From Mycobacterium sp. SVM_VP21 (GTDB lineage Bacteria; Actinomycetota; Actinomycetes; Mycobacteriales; Mycobacteriaceae), in the NCBI GenBank assembly GCA_024758765.1, contig CP101406.1:310001-374000 (forward strand): a DNA stretch of 64,000 nucleotides, read 5' to 3'. Of this stretch, positions 18,054 through 27,748 are shown piece by piece; position 1 is the stretch's first letter, and each line of letters opens with the position of its first letter. The notes beneath the pieces are model-generated. The model was given only the letters and a program-made list of their open reading frames with translations. It had not been told where the DNA came from and did no database searches. The position numbers and the translations under genes are program-made.

Positions 18054-18287
18054 ATGCCTGGAATCGTCGACGGCATAGGTCGTCTACTGAGCTATCGGAT
18101 GAGCGTCGGAGAACTGATCGGGCTGGGCCTGATCCTCGGTACGCCCTACCTGATCATCGGGCTGATCTGGTCGTTGACCCACACCGCGCACCTGCACGAC
18201 ATGCAGGGCGCGGACCTGGTGGTCTCGTTCCTGGGGTCGATCGTGTCGTGGCCGGTGCTGTTGGTCGCCAACGTCTGCATGCAGTGA
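18054..18287 (+). CDS. small membrane protein heading the mce operon
   Basis: A 77-residue protein with two hydrophobic helices, SVGELIGLGLILGTPYLIIG and LVVSFLGSIVSWPVLLVANV, separated by a short polar loop with HTAHLHD. The start at 18054 is preceded by GGGAGAGA; the frame is open back to 17946 but without a ribosome site. It lies four bases before the first permease gene. I do not know a function. Its position suggests an accessory subunit or assembly factor of the importer. Confidence 0.7.
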   Translation: MPGIVDGIGRLLSYRMSVGELIGLGLILGTPYLIIGLIWSLTHTAHLHDMQGADLVVSFLGSIVSWPVLLVANVCMQ

Positions 18288-18291
18288 CCCG

Positions 18292-19179
18292 ATGTCTGTA
18301 TCGGAATCCACCCGTCGCCTGATTCACCTCGCTGATCAACAGATGGCCGGCCGGCCGGGCCTACGGGCCGTGGTGGACTGGCTCCTGCAGTACCTGCAGA
18401 ACCACCCGATCCAGTCGCTGGGCACCGGCGGCAGCCAGGTGGTGCTCGGGGTCCGGGCCGTGCAGTACCTGTTCGCCGATCTGTTCCGCGGACGCTTCCT
18501 GGTCGGAGAATTCATCGATCAGACGGCGTTCGTGGCTAGCGCCGCTTTCCTGCCAACGGTTTTCGTCACCATCCCGGTGGGCGTGACGCTGTCGATCCAG
18601 TTCAGCGTGCTGGCCGGCCAAGTCGGTGCCTCCTCACTCGCCGGTGCGGCCACCGGGCTCGTGATCATCCGCCAGGCCGCCCCCCTGGTCGCCGCCATGC
18701 TGCTGGCGGTGGCCGTGGGCTCCGCGGTCTGCGCCGACCTGGGCTCGCGCACCATGCGCGAAGAGATCCAGGCCATGGAGGTCATGGGCGTCTCGCCGGT
18801 GCGGCGCCTGGTGGTTCCCCGGCTCGCCGCGCTGATGACCGTCGGGGTACTGCTCACCGGCATCACGTTTTTCGTCGGCTACGTCGCCGGCTACATCTTC
18901 AACGTGTTCCTGCAGAACGGGACCGCGGGCTCGTTCATCGCGACCTTCTCCTCGTTCTCCGACGTCGGGGACATGTGGCTGGCATTCGCCAAATCCATCG
19001 TCTTCGGGATGATCGTTGCGATCGTGAGCTGCCAGAAGGGCCTCGACAGCCACGGCGGTCCTGCCGGAGTCGCCAACTCGGTGAACGCCGCTGTGGTCGA
19101 GTCGATCCTGCTGCTGATGTTCGTCAACGTCGTGATGAGCCAGCTCTATGTGATCCTTTTCCCGAGACAGGCGCTGTAG
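18292..19179 (+). CDS. yrbEA: YrbE-A, MlaE family ABC permease of the Mce importer
   Basis: A 295-residue permease of the MlaE/YrbE family with five or six membrane helices. The family's EE-AME-MG coupling loop reads MREEIQAMEVMGVSPVRRLVVPR (about 160-182) and in relatives contacts the ATPase. Two different YrbE proteins form the membrane channel on which the Mce hexamer sits, and the ATPase MceG is encoded elsewhere in mycobacterial genomes. The start at 18292 lies four bases after the small membrane gene. The next gene follows after three bases. Confidence 0.92.
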   Translation: MSVSESTRRLIHLADQQMAGRPGLRAVVDWLLQYLQNHPIQSLGTGGSQVVLGVRAVQYLFADLFRGRFLVGEFIDQTAFVASAAFLPTVFVTIPVGVTLSIQFSVLAGQVGASSLAGAATGLVIIRQAAPLVAAMLLAVAVGSAVCADLGSRTMREEIQAMEVMGVSPVRRLVVPRLAALMTVGVLLTGITFFVGYVAGYIFNVFLQNGTAGSFIATFSSFSDVGDMWLAFAKSIVFGMIVAIVSCQKGLDSHGGPAGVANSVNAAVVESILLLMFVNVVMSQLYVILFPRQAL

Positions 19180-19182
19180 AAG

Positions 19183-20043
19183 ATGGTCATTCCCAGCGCC
19201 TTTGAGATCCCCGGGCTGCGACCGATCACCGATCTTTTCAGCGGCGTCTTCATCGCCGTGGCCCGCGCCGGCCACCTGGTGCACTTCTTCGGGCGCACGG
19301 TCGCATCCGTCCCGACCATGCTCCGGCACTACCGGCGCGAGATGCTGCGGCTGCTGTCCGATATCGCCTGGGGCAACGGGTCGATCGTCGTCGGTGGCGG
19401 CACCATCGCGGTCGCGTTGGCGCTCGGGGCGATCGCCGGTGCACTGGTCGCCGTCGAGGGCTACAACGTCCTGGACCTGCTGGGTTTGGGGCCGGCCACC
19501 GGCCTGATCTCGTCGTTCGCCACCACTCGCGAACTCGCCCCGATCATGGTGGGAATGGCGTTCATCGCCCAGGCCGGTTGCCGGTTCACCGCCCAACTCG
19601 GAGCGATGCGCATCAACGAGGAGATCGACTCGCTGGAAGCGATGGCGATCAACCCGATTCCGTATCTGGTCACCACCCGGGCGGTCGCCTCGGTGATCGC
19701 GGTCGTGCCGCTATTCCTGGTGGCGCTGGGCATCGCCTACCTGTCCTGCCAGTTCTCGGTCATCCTGATCTCCGGGCAGTCCAACGGGTCCTACCTGCAC
19801 TACTTCTCGCTGTTCGTCAACGGTCGCGACGTGCTCTACGCGACGTTCAAGGCCACCATCTTCGTGTTCGTCTCCTCGACCATCCAGAGCTACTACGGCT
19901 TTGTCGCCTCGGGCGGACCGGCGGGTGTCGGTGTGGCCGCCGGACGCGCGATGCGCACCAGCGTCACCGCGGTGGTCGTGGTGAACATGTTCTTGACCAT
20001 GGCCCTGTGGGGTGTCGAATCCGGCGCCAGGTTCGGGGGCTAG
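19183..20043 (+). CDS. yrbEB: YrbE-B, MlaE family ABC permease of the Mce importer
   Basis: A 286-residue second permease with the same topology as YrbE-A. Its coupling loop reads INEEIDSLEAMAINPIPYLVTTR, and the C-terminal helices include VASGGPAGVGVAAGRAM, which matches the SHGGPAGVANSV segment of the A subunit. The heterodimer of A and B carries lipids across the inner membrane in known Mce systems. The start at 19183 is close behind the A gene. The next gene, mceA, follows after three bases. Confidence 0.92.
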   Translation: MVIPSAFEIPGLRPITDLFSGVFIAVARAGHLVHFFGRTVASVPTMLRHYRREMLRLLSDIAWGNGSIVVGGGTIAVALALGAIAGALVAVEGYNVLDLLGLGPATGLISSFATTRELAPIMVGMAFIAQAGCRFTAQLGAMRINEEIDSLEAMAINPIPYLVTTRAVASVIAVVPLFLVALGIAYLSCQFSVILISGQSNGSYLHYFSLFVNGRDVLYATFKATIFVFVSSTIQSYYGFVASGGPAGVGVAAGRAMRTSVTAVVVVNMFLTMALWGVESGARFGG

Positions 20044-20046
20044 GCG

Positions 20047-21492
20047 ATGCCGAACTCGTTCGACATCGACCCGCGCGGGCCCTCCAACCTCCGGGTGTTC
20101 GCGCTGGGTGTCGTGTTCATCGTCATCGCCGTGGCTACCGCCACGCTGATGGTCGCCAAATCCCAGGGCAAGTTGGACAACCTGGTCCGCATCGATGTGC
20201 GGCTGTCCAAGATCGGCGATGGCCTGCCGCCGCGCTCCGATGTGAAGTACCACGAACTGCTGGTCGGCTCGGTCGCCGACATCACCCCCTCGACGCACGG
20301 GCTGCCCAACGAAGTCCACGTCGTGCTCAAGCCCGAACACGCGGCCACGATCCCCAGCACGGTCACCGCGCGCGTCGTCCCGGCCAACCTGTTCGCCGTC
20401 TCGGCGATCCAGTTGGTGGACAACGGTGCCGCCCCCGACCATCTGCGCTCGGGATCGGTGGTCCTCGAAGACCAGTCGCTGCCCACCGTGCTGTTCCAGA
20501 ACGTGCTGAACAAGCTCCGCCAGTTGATCAGTCCCCTGGGGCGCAGACCTGACGACACCACCGTCGGCGTGATCGCCGCCCTGGGGACCGCCACCCATGG
20601 CCGCGGCAACGAGCTGACCGACACCGGTCATAACCTCAATGCGATCCTGGCGCAACTGAACTCCGTCGTCGCCACCGACGACACCGATCCGACCACGCTG
20701 TCGGCGCTGTCGGCGGCGGCCGAAGGCCTACAGCGCGTCTCCCCCGAACTGTTCGACGCGCTCGACCGGTCGATTAAGCCGATGGCCACCATCGCCGAAA
20801 AGGGGCCGCAACTGTCCAGCCTGCTCACCGGCGGAACCGACACCGCGACCACGTTGGCGAACGCCCTGGAGAACCAAGCCGACCAGATGATCACCATCAC
20901 CAGCCAGTTCACCCCCGCCCTCGGGGTGATCGCCGATCACGCCGGCGAATTTCACGGGGTGTCAACCAAGTTGCAGACCCTGGCCAACCGGGTCTACGAC
21001 GTCATCTGGGACCCCAATGAAAATCTTCTGCAGGTCAAGGCGGCCCTCGCACTGACGCCCAGCCGCACCTACGTCCGCGCCGACTGCCCCCGTTACGGTG
21101 AGCTGGCCGGACCGAGCTGCGCCACCGCACCCGAAGTGCCCACCGCCCCGGACCTGTTTCCCGCGTTGGGTTCCCAGGGCGTCTCCCCCACCCCGGGCAT
21201 GACCGAGAACCGGCCGAACCTCACCCCGCCCCGTCACTCCATGCCCGGCGATCCGCAGGGGCCACCCATCCCCCCGCCGCCGGGACCGCCCCCAGCCCCC
21301 GAAGAACCCGGCGTCGCTCCCGCGAGCACGGTAATCGGCGGCAACGTCGGCGCGGTGGGCAGCGCGCAGGAAAAGCGACAGATCAACCGGATCACCGGAC
21401 GCTCCGACACCCCCACGGTGCTGCTACTGGCGCCGCTGCTGCGCGGCAGCACGGTGCACCTGACCCAGATCACGAAAGAAGGTGGCCGGTGA
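20047..21492 (+). CDS. mceA: MceA family protein
   Basis: A 481-residue Mce protein. One N-terminal membrane anchor (about residues 17-37, VFALGVVFIVIAVATATLM) is followed by the MlaD/Mce domain, with the tunnel-forming strands around VRIDVRLSKIGDGLPPRSDVKYHELLVGSV. A long helical region and a proline-rich tail (about 390-430) come next. MceA to MceF build a hetero-hexameric tube that shuttles lipids across the periplasm. The gene overlaps mceB by four bases. Which of the mce1-mce6 classes it belongs to cannot be proven, but the operon tail points to an mce3-like type. Confidence 0.92.
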   Translation: MPNSFDIDPRGPSNLRVFALGVVFIVIAVATATLMVAKSQGKLDNLVRIDVRLSKIGDGLPPRSDVKYHELLVGSVADITPSTHGLPNEVHVVLKPEHAATIPSTVTARVVPANLFAVSAIQLVDNGAAPDHLRSGSVVLEDQSLPTVLFQNVLNKLRQLISPLGRRPDDTTVGVIAALGTATHGRGNELTDTGHNLNAILAQLNSVVATDDTDPTTLSALSAAAEGLQRVSPELFDALDRSIKPMATIAEKGPQLSSLLTGGTDTATTLANALENQADQMITITSQFTPALGVIADHAGEFHGVSTKLQTLANRVYDVIWDPNENLLQVKAALALTPSRTYVRADCPRYGELAGPSCATAPEVPTAPDLFPALGSQGVSPTPGMTENRPNLTPPRHSMPGDPQGPPIPPPPGPPPAPEEPGVAPASTVIGGNVGAVGSAQEKRQINRITGRSDTPTVLLLAPLLRGSTVHLTQITKEGGR

Positions 21493-22538
21493 GGAGTCGC
21501 TCCAAATCGGTGATCGGCATGGCCCTGTTCACCAGCTTCGCCCTGACCGTCACCTGGATGGTCTACAACACCCTGCGCCGCGACATCGCCGGGCCCACCT
21601 CCAGCTACACGGCGATCTTCACCGACGCATCCGGCATGGCTCCGGGCGACGACGTGCGTGTCGCCGGGGTGCGGGTCGGGCGGGTCGACCGGGTGTCCTT
21701 GCACGGCAACGCAGCCCAGGTGCAGTTCCGCGTGCAACGCAACCAACAGCTCTACCAGAACACGATCGCCTCGGTGACCTACCAGAGCATCATCGGGCAG
21801 CGCTACCTCGGACTGGCTCACGGCCCCGGCGAGCACCACGACATCTTGCCCAACCACGGCCAGATCCCGATCGAGCGCACCAATCCGTCACTGGACGTCT
21901 CTTACATGCTCAACGGATTCGAGCCCCTGTTCGCCGAGCTGGACCCCGAACAGGTGGACAACATCAGCAACGCGACAGTTCTGGCGCTGCAAGGCGATCA
22001 CGCATCCTTGCTGACGTTGATCACCCAGGCCTCGCAGATGGCCGAAACCTTCGCCGGCCCCGACGAAGTGCTCAGCACCCTCATCACCACCCTCAACCAG
22101 CTGATGACCGACCTGGCCAAACAGAGCACCAACATGGAGAACATGATCCGCCAGTCCCGCGACACCATAGTCACGCTGGCGAATCACCGTGAACCATTGG
22201 TCGACTCGGTCGGCTCGATCAACGCCACGATGGCGCACCTGTCCACCATCGTCGACAACATCACCCCGGATCTCGAAGAGTTCATCGCGCGCCAGCCCGG
22301 CCTGCTCAACTACGGAGTCAACGACGGCCGCGAACGATTCGCCTACATGGCGGCGAACCTGCCCTACGTCCTGCAGGGACTGGCCCGGGTCACCCAGAGC
22401 GGCACCTACAGCGACGTCTACGCCTGCGAACTGGACTTCGGCCTGTGGCGCGGCCTGTTTCACTGGTTCCGGTCCTTCGTCGGCGCGGCCACCGCCAGCG
22501 AAGGCCTGGCCCACCAACATTCGGCGGCGTGCCGATGA
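21489..22538 (+). CDS. mceB: MceB family protein
   Basis: A 349-residue Mce protein with an N-terminal anchor (SVIGMALFTSFALTVTWMVYNTL) and the Mce domain core YTAIFTDASGMAPGDDVRVAGVRVGRVDRV. A helical rod follows, ending in CELDFGLWRGLFHWFR. The GTG start at 21489 overlaps the mceA stop (GTGA), and the stop overlaps the mceC start (ATGA), so expression is coupled. It is a component of the predicted hexameric lipid tunnel. Confidence 0.92.
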   Translation: MRSRSKSVIGMALFTSFALTVTWMVYNTLRRDIAGPTSSYTAIFTDASGMAPGDDVRVAGVRVGRVDRVSLHGNAAQVQFRVQRNQQLYQNTIASVTYQSIIGQRYLGLAHGPGEHHDILPNHGQIPIERTNPSLDVSYMLNGFEPLFAELDPEQVDNISNATVLALQGDHASLLTLITQASQMAETFAGPDEVLSTLITTLNQLMTDLAKQSTNMENMIRQSRDTIVTLANHREPLVDSVGSINATMAHLSTIVDNITPDLEEFIARQPGLLNYGVNDGRERFAYMAANLPYVLQGLARVTQSGTYSDVYACELDFGLWRGLFHWFRSFVGAATASEGLAHQHSAACR

Positions 22539-23569
22539 GCCTGACCCCCACCGCGCTCAAACGCCCCATCGAATCCTTCAGCCGGCCCTGGATGGGCGTC
22601 ATCTCGATCGTCGTCATCGTCGCCGTGCTCACGGCCACCGTCGTCTATTCGGGCCTGGGCGTCGGAAAGACCCGCTACCTCGGCCAATTCGCCCAGGCCG
22701 CCCAGATCCGCTCCGGCGCCGTGGTGACCGTCGCGGGCGTCAAGGTCGGCACCGTTGAACGCGTCACGCTCGCCGGCGACCATGTGGTCGTCGGATTCAA
22801 CGTCGAGCACGGCGTGCCGCTGGGCGCCGATACCCGCGCCGCGATCAAGCTGACCACTATCTTGGGATCGCGCTATCCCGAACTGTCACCGGCAGGCACC
22901 GGGCAGCTGGAGAACCGGACGATCACCTTGGCGCACACCCAGGTTCCCTACGATCTGCAACGCACCCTCGCCGGGGCGACGCGCACTCTGGGGCCGGTGG
23001 ACGCCAACCGGTTCGTCGACTCACTGAACATGCTCAACGCGAACCTCGACGGGGTGGCCGAGGAACTGCCGCAGGCGCTGACCAACCTGCAAGCGATGGC
23101 CGACATCATCGCCGACCGCCGCGAGCAGCTCGGCACACTGCTGACCAACACCGAAACGCTCACCACCATGCTGCGCGACCAGCGGGCCAACCTCGGCGCT
23201 CTGGTCCTACAGGGCCGTGATGTGCTGCGCGAGATCGCCACCCGCCGTGCGGCCGTGCAGCAACTGTTCGCCAGCGCCACGCTACTGGTCGACCGCACCC
23301 ACGGAATCCTGCGCGATGAGGCGGCCGTCAACCAGATGATCCGCGACTTCGATGAGTTCATGAAGATGACCGCCGAGCACGACGCATTGCTGCGCAGCTT
23401 CCTGCAGTCGACCCCGGTCGCGCTACGCAACTTCGCCAACGCCACCGGCAGCGGCAACGCCGCCGACGTCTTCTTGCCGGCCGGCATCTTCGTGGACTCC
23501 TGGATGTGTGCCCTGAGCGGACGCGCCAGGCAGTTCAATCTGGTCGAGTACTTCAAGGACTGCGAATGA
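22535..23569 (+). CDS. mceC: MceC family protein
   Basis: A 344-residue Mce protein. The anchor helix is VISIVVIVAVLTATVVYSGLG. The Mce domain holds YLGQFAQAAQIRSGAVVTVAGVKVGTVERV, and a helical rod and a short tail with CALSGRARQFNLVEYFKDCE follow. The start at 22535 shares four bases with the mceB stop; the frame is open further upstream inside mceB and was trimmed. It forms part of the predicted hexamer with the other five Mce proteins. Confidence 0.92.
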   Translation: MSLTPTALKRPIESFSRPWMGVISIVVIVAVLTATVVYSGLGVGKTRYLGQFAQAAQIRSGAVVTVAGVKVGTVERVTLAGDHVVVGFNVEHGVPLGADTRAAIKLTTILGSRYPELSPAGTGQLENRTITLAHTQVPYDLQRTLAGATRTLGPVDANRFVDSLNMLNANLDGVAEELPQALTNLQAMADIIADRREQLGTLLTNTETLTTMLRDQRANLGALVLQGRDVLREIATRRAAVQQLFASATLLVDRTHGILRDEAAVNQMIRDFDEFMKMTAEHDALLRSFLQSTPVALRNFANATGSGNAADVFLPAGIFVDSWMCALSGRARQFNLVEYFKDCE

Positions 23570-24702
23570 GTCGCGCTCTGAAGCTCTACGTGCTCGCCGG
23601 TGCGGCCGCCCTCGTGTTGGCCGTGACCGGCGCCGCGGTGGCGCCGCAGTTGATCCCCGACCTGCCGAGGCTGTCCCTGCACAAGATCCGGGTGACCGCC
23701 CAATTCCAGGACGCCGTAGGGCTTTACGCCGGAAACGGAGTATCGGTGCTCGGCATGGACGTCGGCAAGGTCACCAGCATCACCCCCAAGGGCGGCTACG
23801 TCGAGGTGAAGCTCGCGATCGATGCCGGCGTCGACATCCCCGCCGACGCCGAAGCCGTCACCGTCTCCTCCTCGGTGCTCACCGACCGTCACGTCGAGCT
23901 CACCCCGGCCTATCGCGGCGGACCCAAGCTGCGCAACGGCGACGTGCTGAGCCTGGACCGCACCCGCACACCGGTGGAGTTCGAACGGACCCTGGCGATG
24001 ATGGACAAGTTGGGTAGCGCATTGCGCGGCGACGACAACAATGCGGGCCCGCTGGGCGAATTCGTCGCGCTCGGATCGCAGATCACCGTCGGCAACGGAC
24101 CCGACATCAAAGCCACGCTGGGCCGGCTGTCGCAAGCCCTGCAGGTCGGGCCGGACAAGGGCGCACACAGCAAGAAGACCATCCAGGCGATCATCACAGG
24201 CGTCGCCGAGCTCAGCGGGGCAGCGTCGCGAAACGACGCCGCACTGCGGGAATTCGGTTCCTACGTCCACCAGCTCAGCGACATCCTGGCCGCGGAGAAC
24301 CTGGGCGCGGGCAGCACCGGTGCCAAGATCAACCGGCTGCTCGCCGAGACCTCACGGCTGCTCGACGGCAACCAGGAGCGCCTGCGAGAGGCCTTCGCCG
24401 GCGTCCGCACAGTCGCCACCACACTCACCGACAACGAACGCGACCTGCGCGAGATCCTCGACGTGGGGCCGTTGTTCATCGACAACTTCTACAACGTCAT
24501 CGACGAGAACGCGGGCAGCCTGCGGTCCCACCTGCTGCTGGGAAAGACCTTGTTCAACAGTCAGTTCGGCAAGGAGGTCTGCAACCTGATGGGCCTGCGG
24601 CAGCTCGCATGCGCGACCGGAACGGCGCAGGACTACGGACCGGACTTCGGCCTGGGCAGCATGCTCGATCTGATGCAGGACGGGATCGGTGCGCAGCCAT
24701 GA
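23566..24702 (+). CDS. mceD: MceD family protein
   Basis: A 378-residue Mce protein. An N-terminal anchor (LYVLAGAAALVLAVTGAAV) precedes the Mce domain with VTAQFQDAVGLYAGNGVSVLGMDVGKVTSI. A long helical rod follows, and the C-terminal part has a cysteine pair (VCNLMGLRQLAC). The start at 23566 overlaps the mceC stop by four bases. MceD is one subunit of the lipid-conducting tube; no feature departs from the family. Confidence 0.92.
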   Translation: MSRALKLYVLAGAAALVLAVTGAAVAPQLIPDLPRLSLHKIRVTAQFQDAVGLYAGNGVSVLGMDVGKVTSITPKGGYVEVKLAIDAGVDIPADAEAVTVSSSVLTDRHVELTPAYRGGPKLRNGDVLSLDRTRTPVEFERTLAMMDKLGSALRGDDNNAGPLGEFVALGSQITVGNGPDIKATLGRLSQALQVGPDKGAHSKKTIQAIITGVAELSGAASRNDAALREFGSYVHQLSDILAAENLGAGSTGAKINRLLAETSRLLDGNQERLREAFAGVRTVATTLTDNERDLREILDVGPLFIDNFYNVIDENAGSLRSHLLLGKTLFNSQFGKEVCNLMGLRQLACATGTAQDYGPDFGLGSMLDLMQDGIGAQP

Positions 24703-25814
24703 CGCGGCCGACGAGATGGGTGCGCGGGACACGAGCGACGCTGGCGATCGCGACGGCGCTGCTGACCGTCGGATGCGGCCTAGACCTGGAGAGCGTGGCG
24801 CTGCCCGCGCCCGGCGGCGGCGGGCCGTACTACACCATCACCGCGATCTTCTCCGATGCACTGAACCTCCCGGAGAAGGCCAAGGTGCGGTTGTACGGGG
24901 CACAGATCGGTGAGGTCGAATCCATTCGGGCGCAGGACTTCAACGCCTACATCACCATGCGGATCAAGTCGGCGGTACCGCTGTATGCCGGCAGCACCGC
25001 CGAGCTGCGGTCGGCCACCCCGCTCGGCGACATCTTCGTTCAGATCTGGCCCGACAAGAACCGGCCCGACGACGCCCCGCTGCTGCACAACGGCTCGGTA
25101 CTGCCGCTGGAATCAACCGCTAACGCTCCGACCATCGAGGAACTGATCAGCTCGATGGCGATGCTGGTCAACGGCGGCACGGGGCGCCACCTGGTGTCTA
25201 TGCTCAACGGCGCGGGCAAGGCCGTCGGCGGACGCGGCGAGAAGCTTGGTCTGCTACTGGACCAGACCGCGACCCTGCTCTCCCGGATGAGCGCCCGGTC
25301 GCAGCAGTTGGACCTGACGCTGCGGAGATCGTCGGAGCTGGCCGCGATCATGTCGGCGCGTCAGAACACCTTCGATGATGCCCTCACCCACCTGGCGCCC
25401 GCCCTCACCGTGATCTCCGACAACACCTCCGATCTGATCGATCTGGTCGACACCGGCGCGCGGATCACCCGCCAGCTGTCCCGCTTCCCATCTCTGCAAG
25501 GCACCGATACCCGCAGCCTCACCGCCGATCTGAACAAGATGGCGGGAGTGTTCAACGAGATCGCCGTCGACCCCGACCTGTCGCTGATGCCGTTCAACCG
25601 ATTCCTGGGCATCTTGATGAAGACCCTCAACGGCCCTGCCGCGCACGTCAAGGGAGAAATCGACAAGATCACGCTGGTTCCCTGGCCTGACAAGAACTAC
25701 CCGGGCGATCCCGAATTCCACTGGACCGACGGCACCGACTGGCACCTGATGATCGGTGACCTCCGCTACGAGTGGAACCTGCTGCTCTCCCGGATCTACG
25801 GACCGCAGCGATGA
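24699..25814 (+). CDS. mceE: MceE family lipoprotein
   Basis: A 371-residue Mce protein with a lipoprotein signal. The hydrophobic stretch LAIATALLTVGC gives a lipobox at residues 22-26, so C26 should be acylated. The Mce domain follows (YYTITAIFSDALNLPEKAKVRLYGAQIGEV), then the helical rod. As in all mce operons, the fifth Mce protein is the lipoprotein. The start at 24699 overlaps the mceD stop, and the stop overlaps the mceF start. Confidence 0.93.
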   Translation: MTRPTRWVRGTRATLAIATALLTVGCGLDLESVALPAPGGGGPYYTITAIFSDALNLPEKAKVRLYGAQIGEVESIRAQDFNAYITMRIKSAVPLYAGSTAELRSATPLGDIFVQIWPDKNRPDDAPLLHNGSVLPLESTANAPTIEELISSMAMLVNGGTGRHLVSMLNGAGKAVGGRGEKLGLLLDQTATLLSRMSARSQQLDLTLRRSSELAAIMSARQNTFDDALTHLAPALTVISDNTSDLIDLVDTGARITRQLSRFPSLQGTDTRSLTADLNKMAGVFNEIAVDPDLSLMPFNRFLGILMKTLNGPAAHVKGEIDKITLVPWPDKNYPGDPEFHWTDGTDWHLMIGDLRYEWNLLLSRIYGPQR

Positions 25815-27082
25815 GACCCTTCCTCGACCTCCTCGACCTGTTCGCCCGGCTGGGTGTGTGGCTGGTCCAGGTCGGCTACCGCCGCCGCATCCTGTTGTCC
25901 GGCATTGGATTGGCGCTGACGACGGTGGTGGCCGCGGCCTATGTGACGATCTTCGGAGTCGGGATCAACCCCGCGCAGAGGACGATCTCGGTGCGGGTGC
26001 TGCTGCCGCAGTCCGGCGGCCTGCTGGTCAATCAGGACGTGACGCTGCGCGGCATCCCGATCGGCCGGGTCACCGATGTGCACCTGACCGCGGCGGGAGC
26101 CGAGGCCGTCGTCTCGCTGCGGGCCGATCGCCCCATTCCGCGGGATTCCCGGGTGCGGGTGTCCGGGCTGTCGGTCGCCGGTGAGCAATACCTCGACTTT
26201 CGCCCCGAGCACGCGGACGGCCCGTACCTCACCAACGGCTCACTGGTCGGCCAAGAGCAGACCAGCGTGCCGGTCTCACTGCCCCAGATCATCGACGACA
26301 GCCGCGGCGCCCTGGGCCAGGTCGACGCCGAGAAACTGACAGCGGTCTTCAACGAGCTTCGAGTCGGTCCGGATGGCGGCAAGAAACTGTCTGCGCTGTT
26401 GGACGGCACGGCGCTGCTCGCCTCGACGCTCGACGGCGTCTTGCCCGAGACGGTCAGCATGTTGCGCAACACCCAGGTCACTTTCACCACCTTCAGCGAC
26501 GTCAGCCCGGGATTGAGCGGCACCAGCAACGACCTGCAACAGATCCTCGGCGGAGCCAACGCCATGGACGGCGGGTTCCGCACTCTGGTCGAACTCGGCA
26601 GTACTGAACTGGCACAGGTCGACAGCTTCATCGGCGATAACCGGGAGAACGTGTACGCCCTGCTGGGCAACCTGACCACCTTGTCGCAGATTCTCTACCT
26701 GCGGGTGCCCGCCCTGCAGGACCTGTGGCGCCCCGACCACGGCTCGCTGGTGGACCGACTGGCCGGCACCGTGCACGACGGCGGCATATGGGTGATCGCC
26801 GACATCTATCCCAGGCACCGCTGCGACTACGGCCTGCCCCGCAAACCGCCATCGGCGGTGAATTTCCCTGCGCCGTACCGTTACACCTACTGCCCCGACG
26901 ACGACCCGTCGCTGCTGGTTCGCGGCGCTCGCAACGCACCACGCCCACCCGGGGACGACACCGCCGGGCCGCCCCCGGGCCACGACCCGCTGGCAACCCT
27001 GGAACCGCCTCCGGTCTATCCGCCCTACACCTTGCCCACTCCCGATGGAGGTCCGCAGCTGCCCGCATGGATCCCCAACTGA
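25811..27082 (+). CDS. mceF: MceF family protein
   Basis: A 423-residue Mce protein with a membrane anchor near residues 22-45, the Mce domain (VRVLLPQSGGLLVNQDVTLRGIPIGRVTDV), a helical rod and a proline-rich tail ending TLPTPDGGPQLPAWIPN. It is the last of the six tunnel proteins. The stop codon shares one base with the ATG of the first Mce-associated gene. The tail is likely exposed outside the inner membrane. Confidence 0.92.
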   Translation: MRPFLDLLDLFARLGVWLVQVGYRRRILLSGIGLALTTVVAAAYVTIFGVGINPAQRTISVRVLLPQSGGLLVNQDVTLRGIPIGRVTDVHLTAAGAEAVVSLRADRPIPRDSRVRVSGLSVAGEQYLDFRPEHADGPYLTNGSLVGQEQTSVPVSLPQIIDDSRGALGQVDAEKLTAVFNELRVGPDGGKKLSALLDGTALLASTLDGVLPETVSMLRNTQVTFTTFSDVSPGLSGTSNDLQQILGGANAMDGGFRTLVELGSTELAQVDSFIGDNRENVYALLGNLTTLSQILYLRVPALQDLWRPDHGSLVDRLAGTVHDGGIWVIADIYPRHRCDYGLPRKPPSAVNFPAPYRYTYCPDDDPSLLVRGARNAPRPPGDDTAGPPPGHDPLATLEPPPVYPPYTLPTPDGGPQLPAWIPN

Positions 27083-27729
27083 TGAGAAAGCCGAGCCCCA
27101 TGGGAAAAATCGCCGACCCGGACGTCTTCGACCAAGTCGACAAACAACTCGAGACCGACGCGGGCCACGGTGAGACCACCGCGGGCCGCGCCGTCGCCGA
27201 GACCGACATCAGCACCGAGCGCGAACTCGCTGCGCCCTCGGAGTCGGCGTCACCACGCCGCCGAGCGACGGTGGCGCTGCTGGCCGGCGCGTTGATAGCG
27301 GCTCTGGCCTATTCGGCATACGCCGGGTGGCGGCTGCACCAACTCGATGCGCGGGCGGCCGCGGGGCAAGCCGCACTCGCGGCCGCCAAGGACTACGCGA
27401 TCACCTTGACCACCCTGGACACCGCCGACATCGACGGCAACTACGCCCGCGCGCTCGACGGCGCGACCGCCCAGTTCAAGGACGCCTACAGCTTGGGCGC
27501 CAAGCAGTTACGCCAGATCCTGATCGACAACAAGGCCACCGGCAGGGGAATCGTCCTGGACGCGGCGGTCAAGTCCGCGACCACCGACCGCGTGGAGGTG
27601 TTGCTGTTCGTCGACCAGTCGATCACCAACGCCGTGCGATCGGAACCACGGATCGACCGCAATCGGATCCAGATGACCATGGAACTCGTCGACAACCGCT
27701 GGCTGGCCAGCCAGGTCGACCTGACCTAA
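27082..27729 (+). CDS. Mce-associated membrane protein 1
   Basis: A 215-residue protein. It has an acidic cytoplasmic N-terminus (about 1-55), one membrane helix (VALLAGALIAALAYSAYAGW) and an extracytoplasmic alpha/beta domain of the Mce-associated (Mas) type, with ATAQFKDAYSLGAKQLRQIL and VEVLLFVDQSI. Mas proteins stabilise or help assemble Mce complexes, as for OmamA and relatives. The start is the ATG at 27082, which uses the last base of the mceF stop; MGKIAD a little downstream is an alternative. A paralogue follows. Confidence 0.85.
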   Translation: MRKPSPMGKIADPDVFDQVDKQLETDAGHGETTAGRAVAETDISTERELAAPSESASPRRRATVALLAGALIAALAYSAYAGWRLHQLDARAAAGQAALAAAKDYAITLTTLDTADIDGNYARALDGATAQFKDAYSLGAKQLRQILIDNKATGRGIVLDAAVKSATTDRVEVLLFVDQSITNAVRSEPRIDRNRIQMTMELVDNRWLASQVDLT

Positions 27730-27748
27730 CGGGCTGGAAGACATCGAG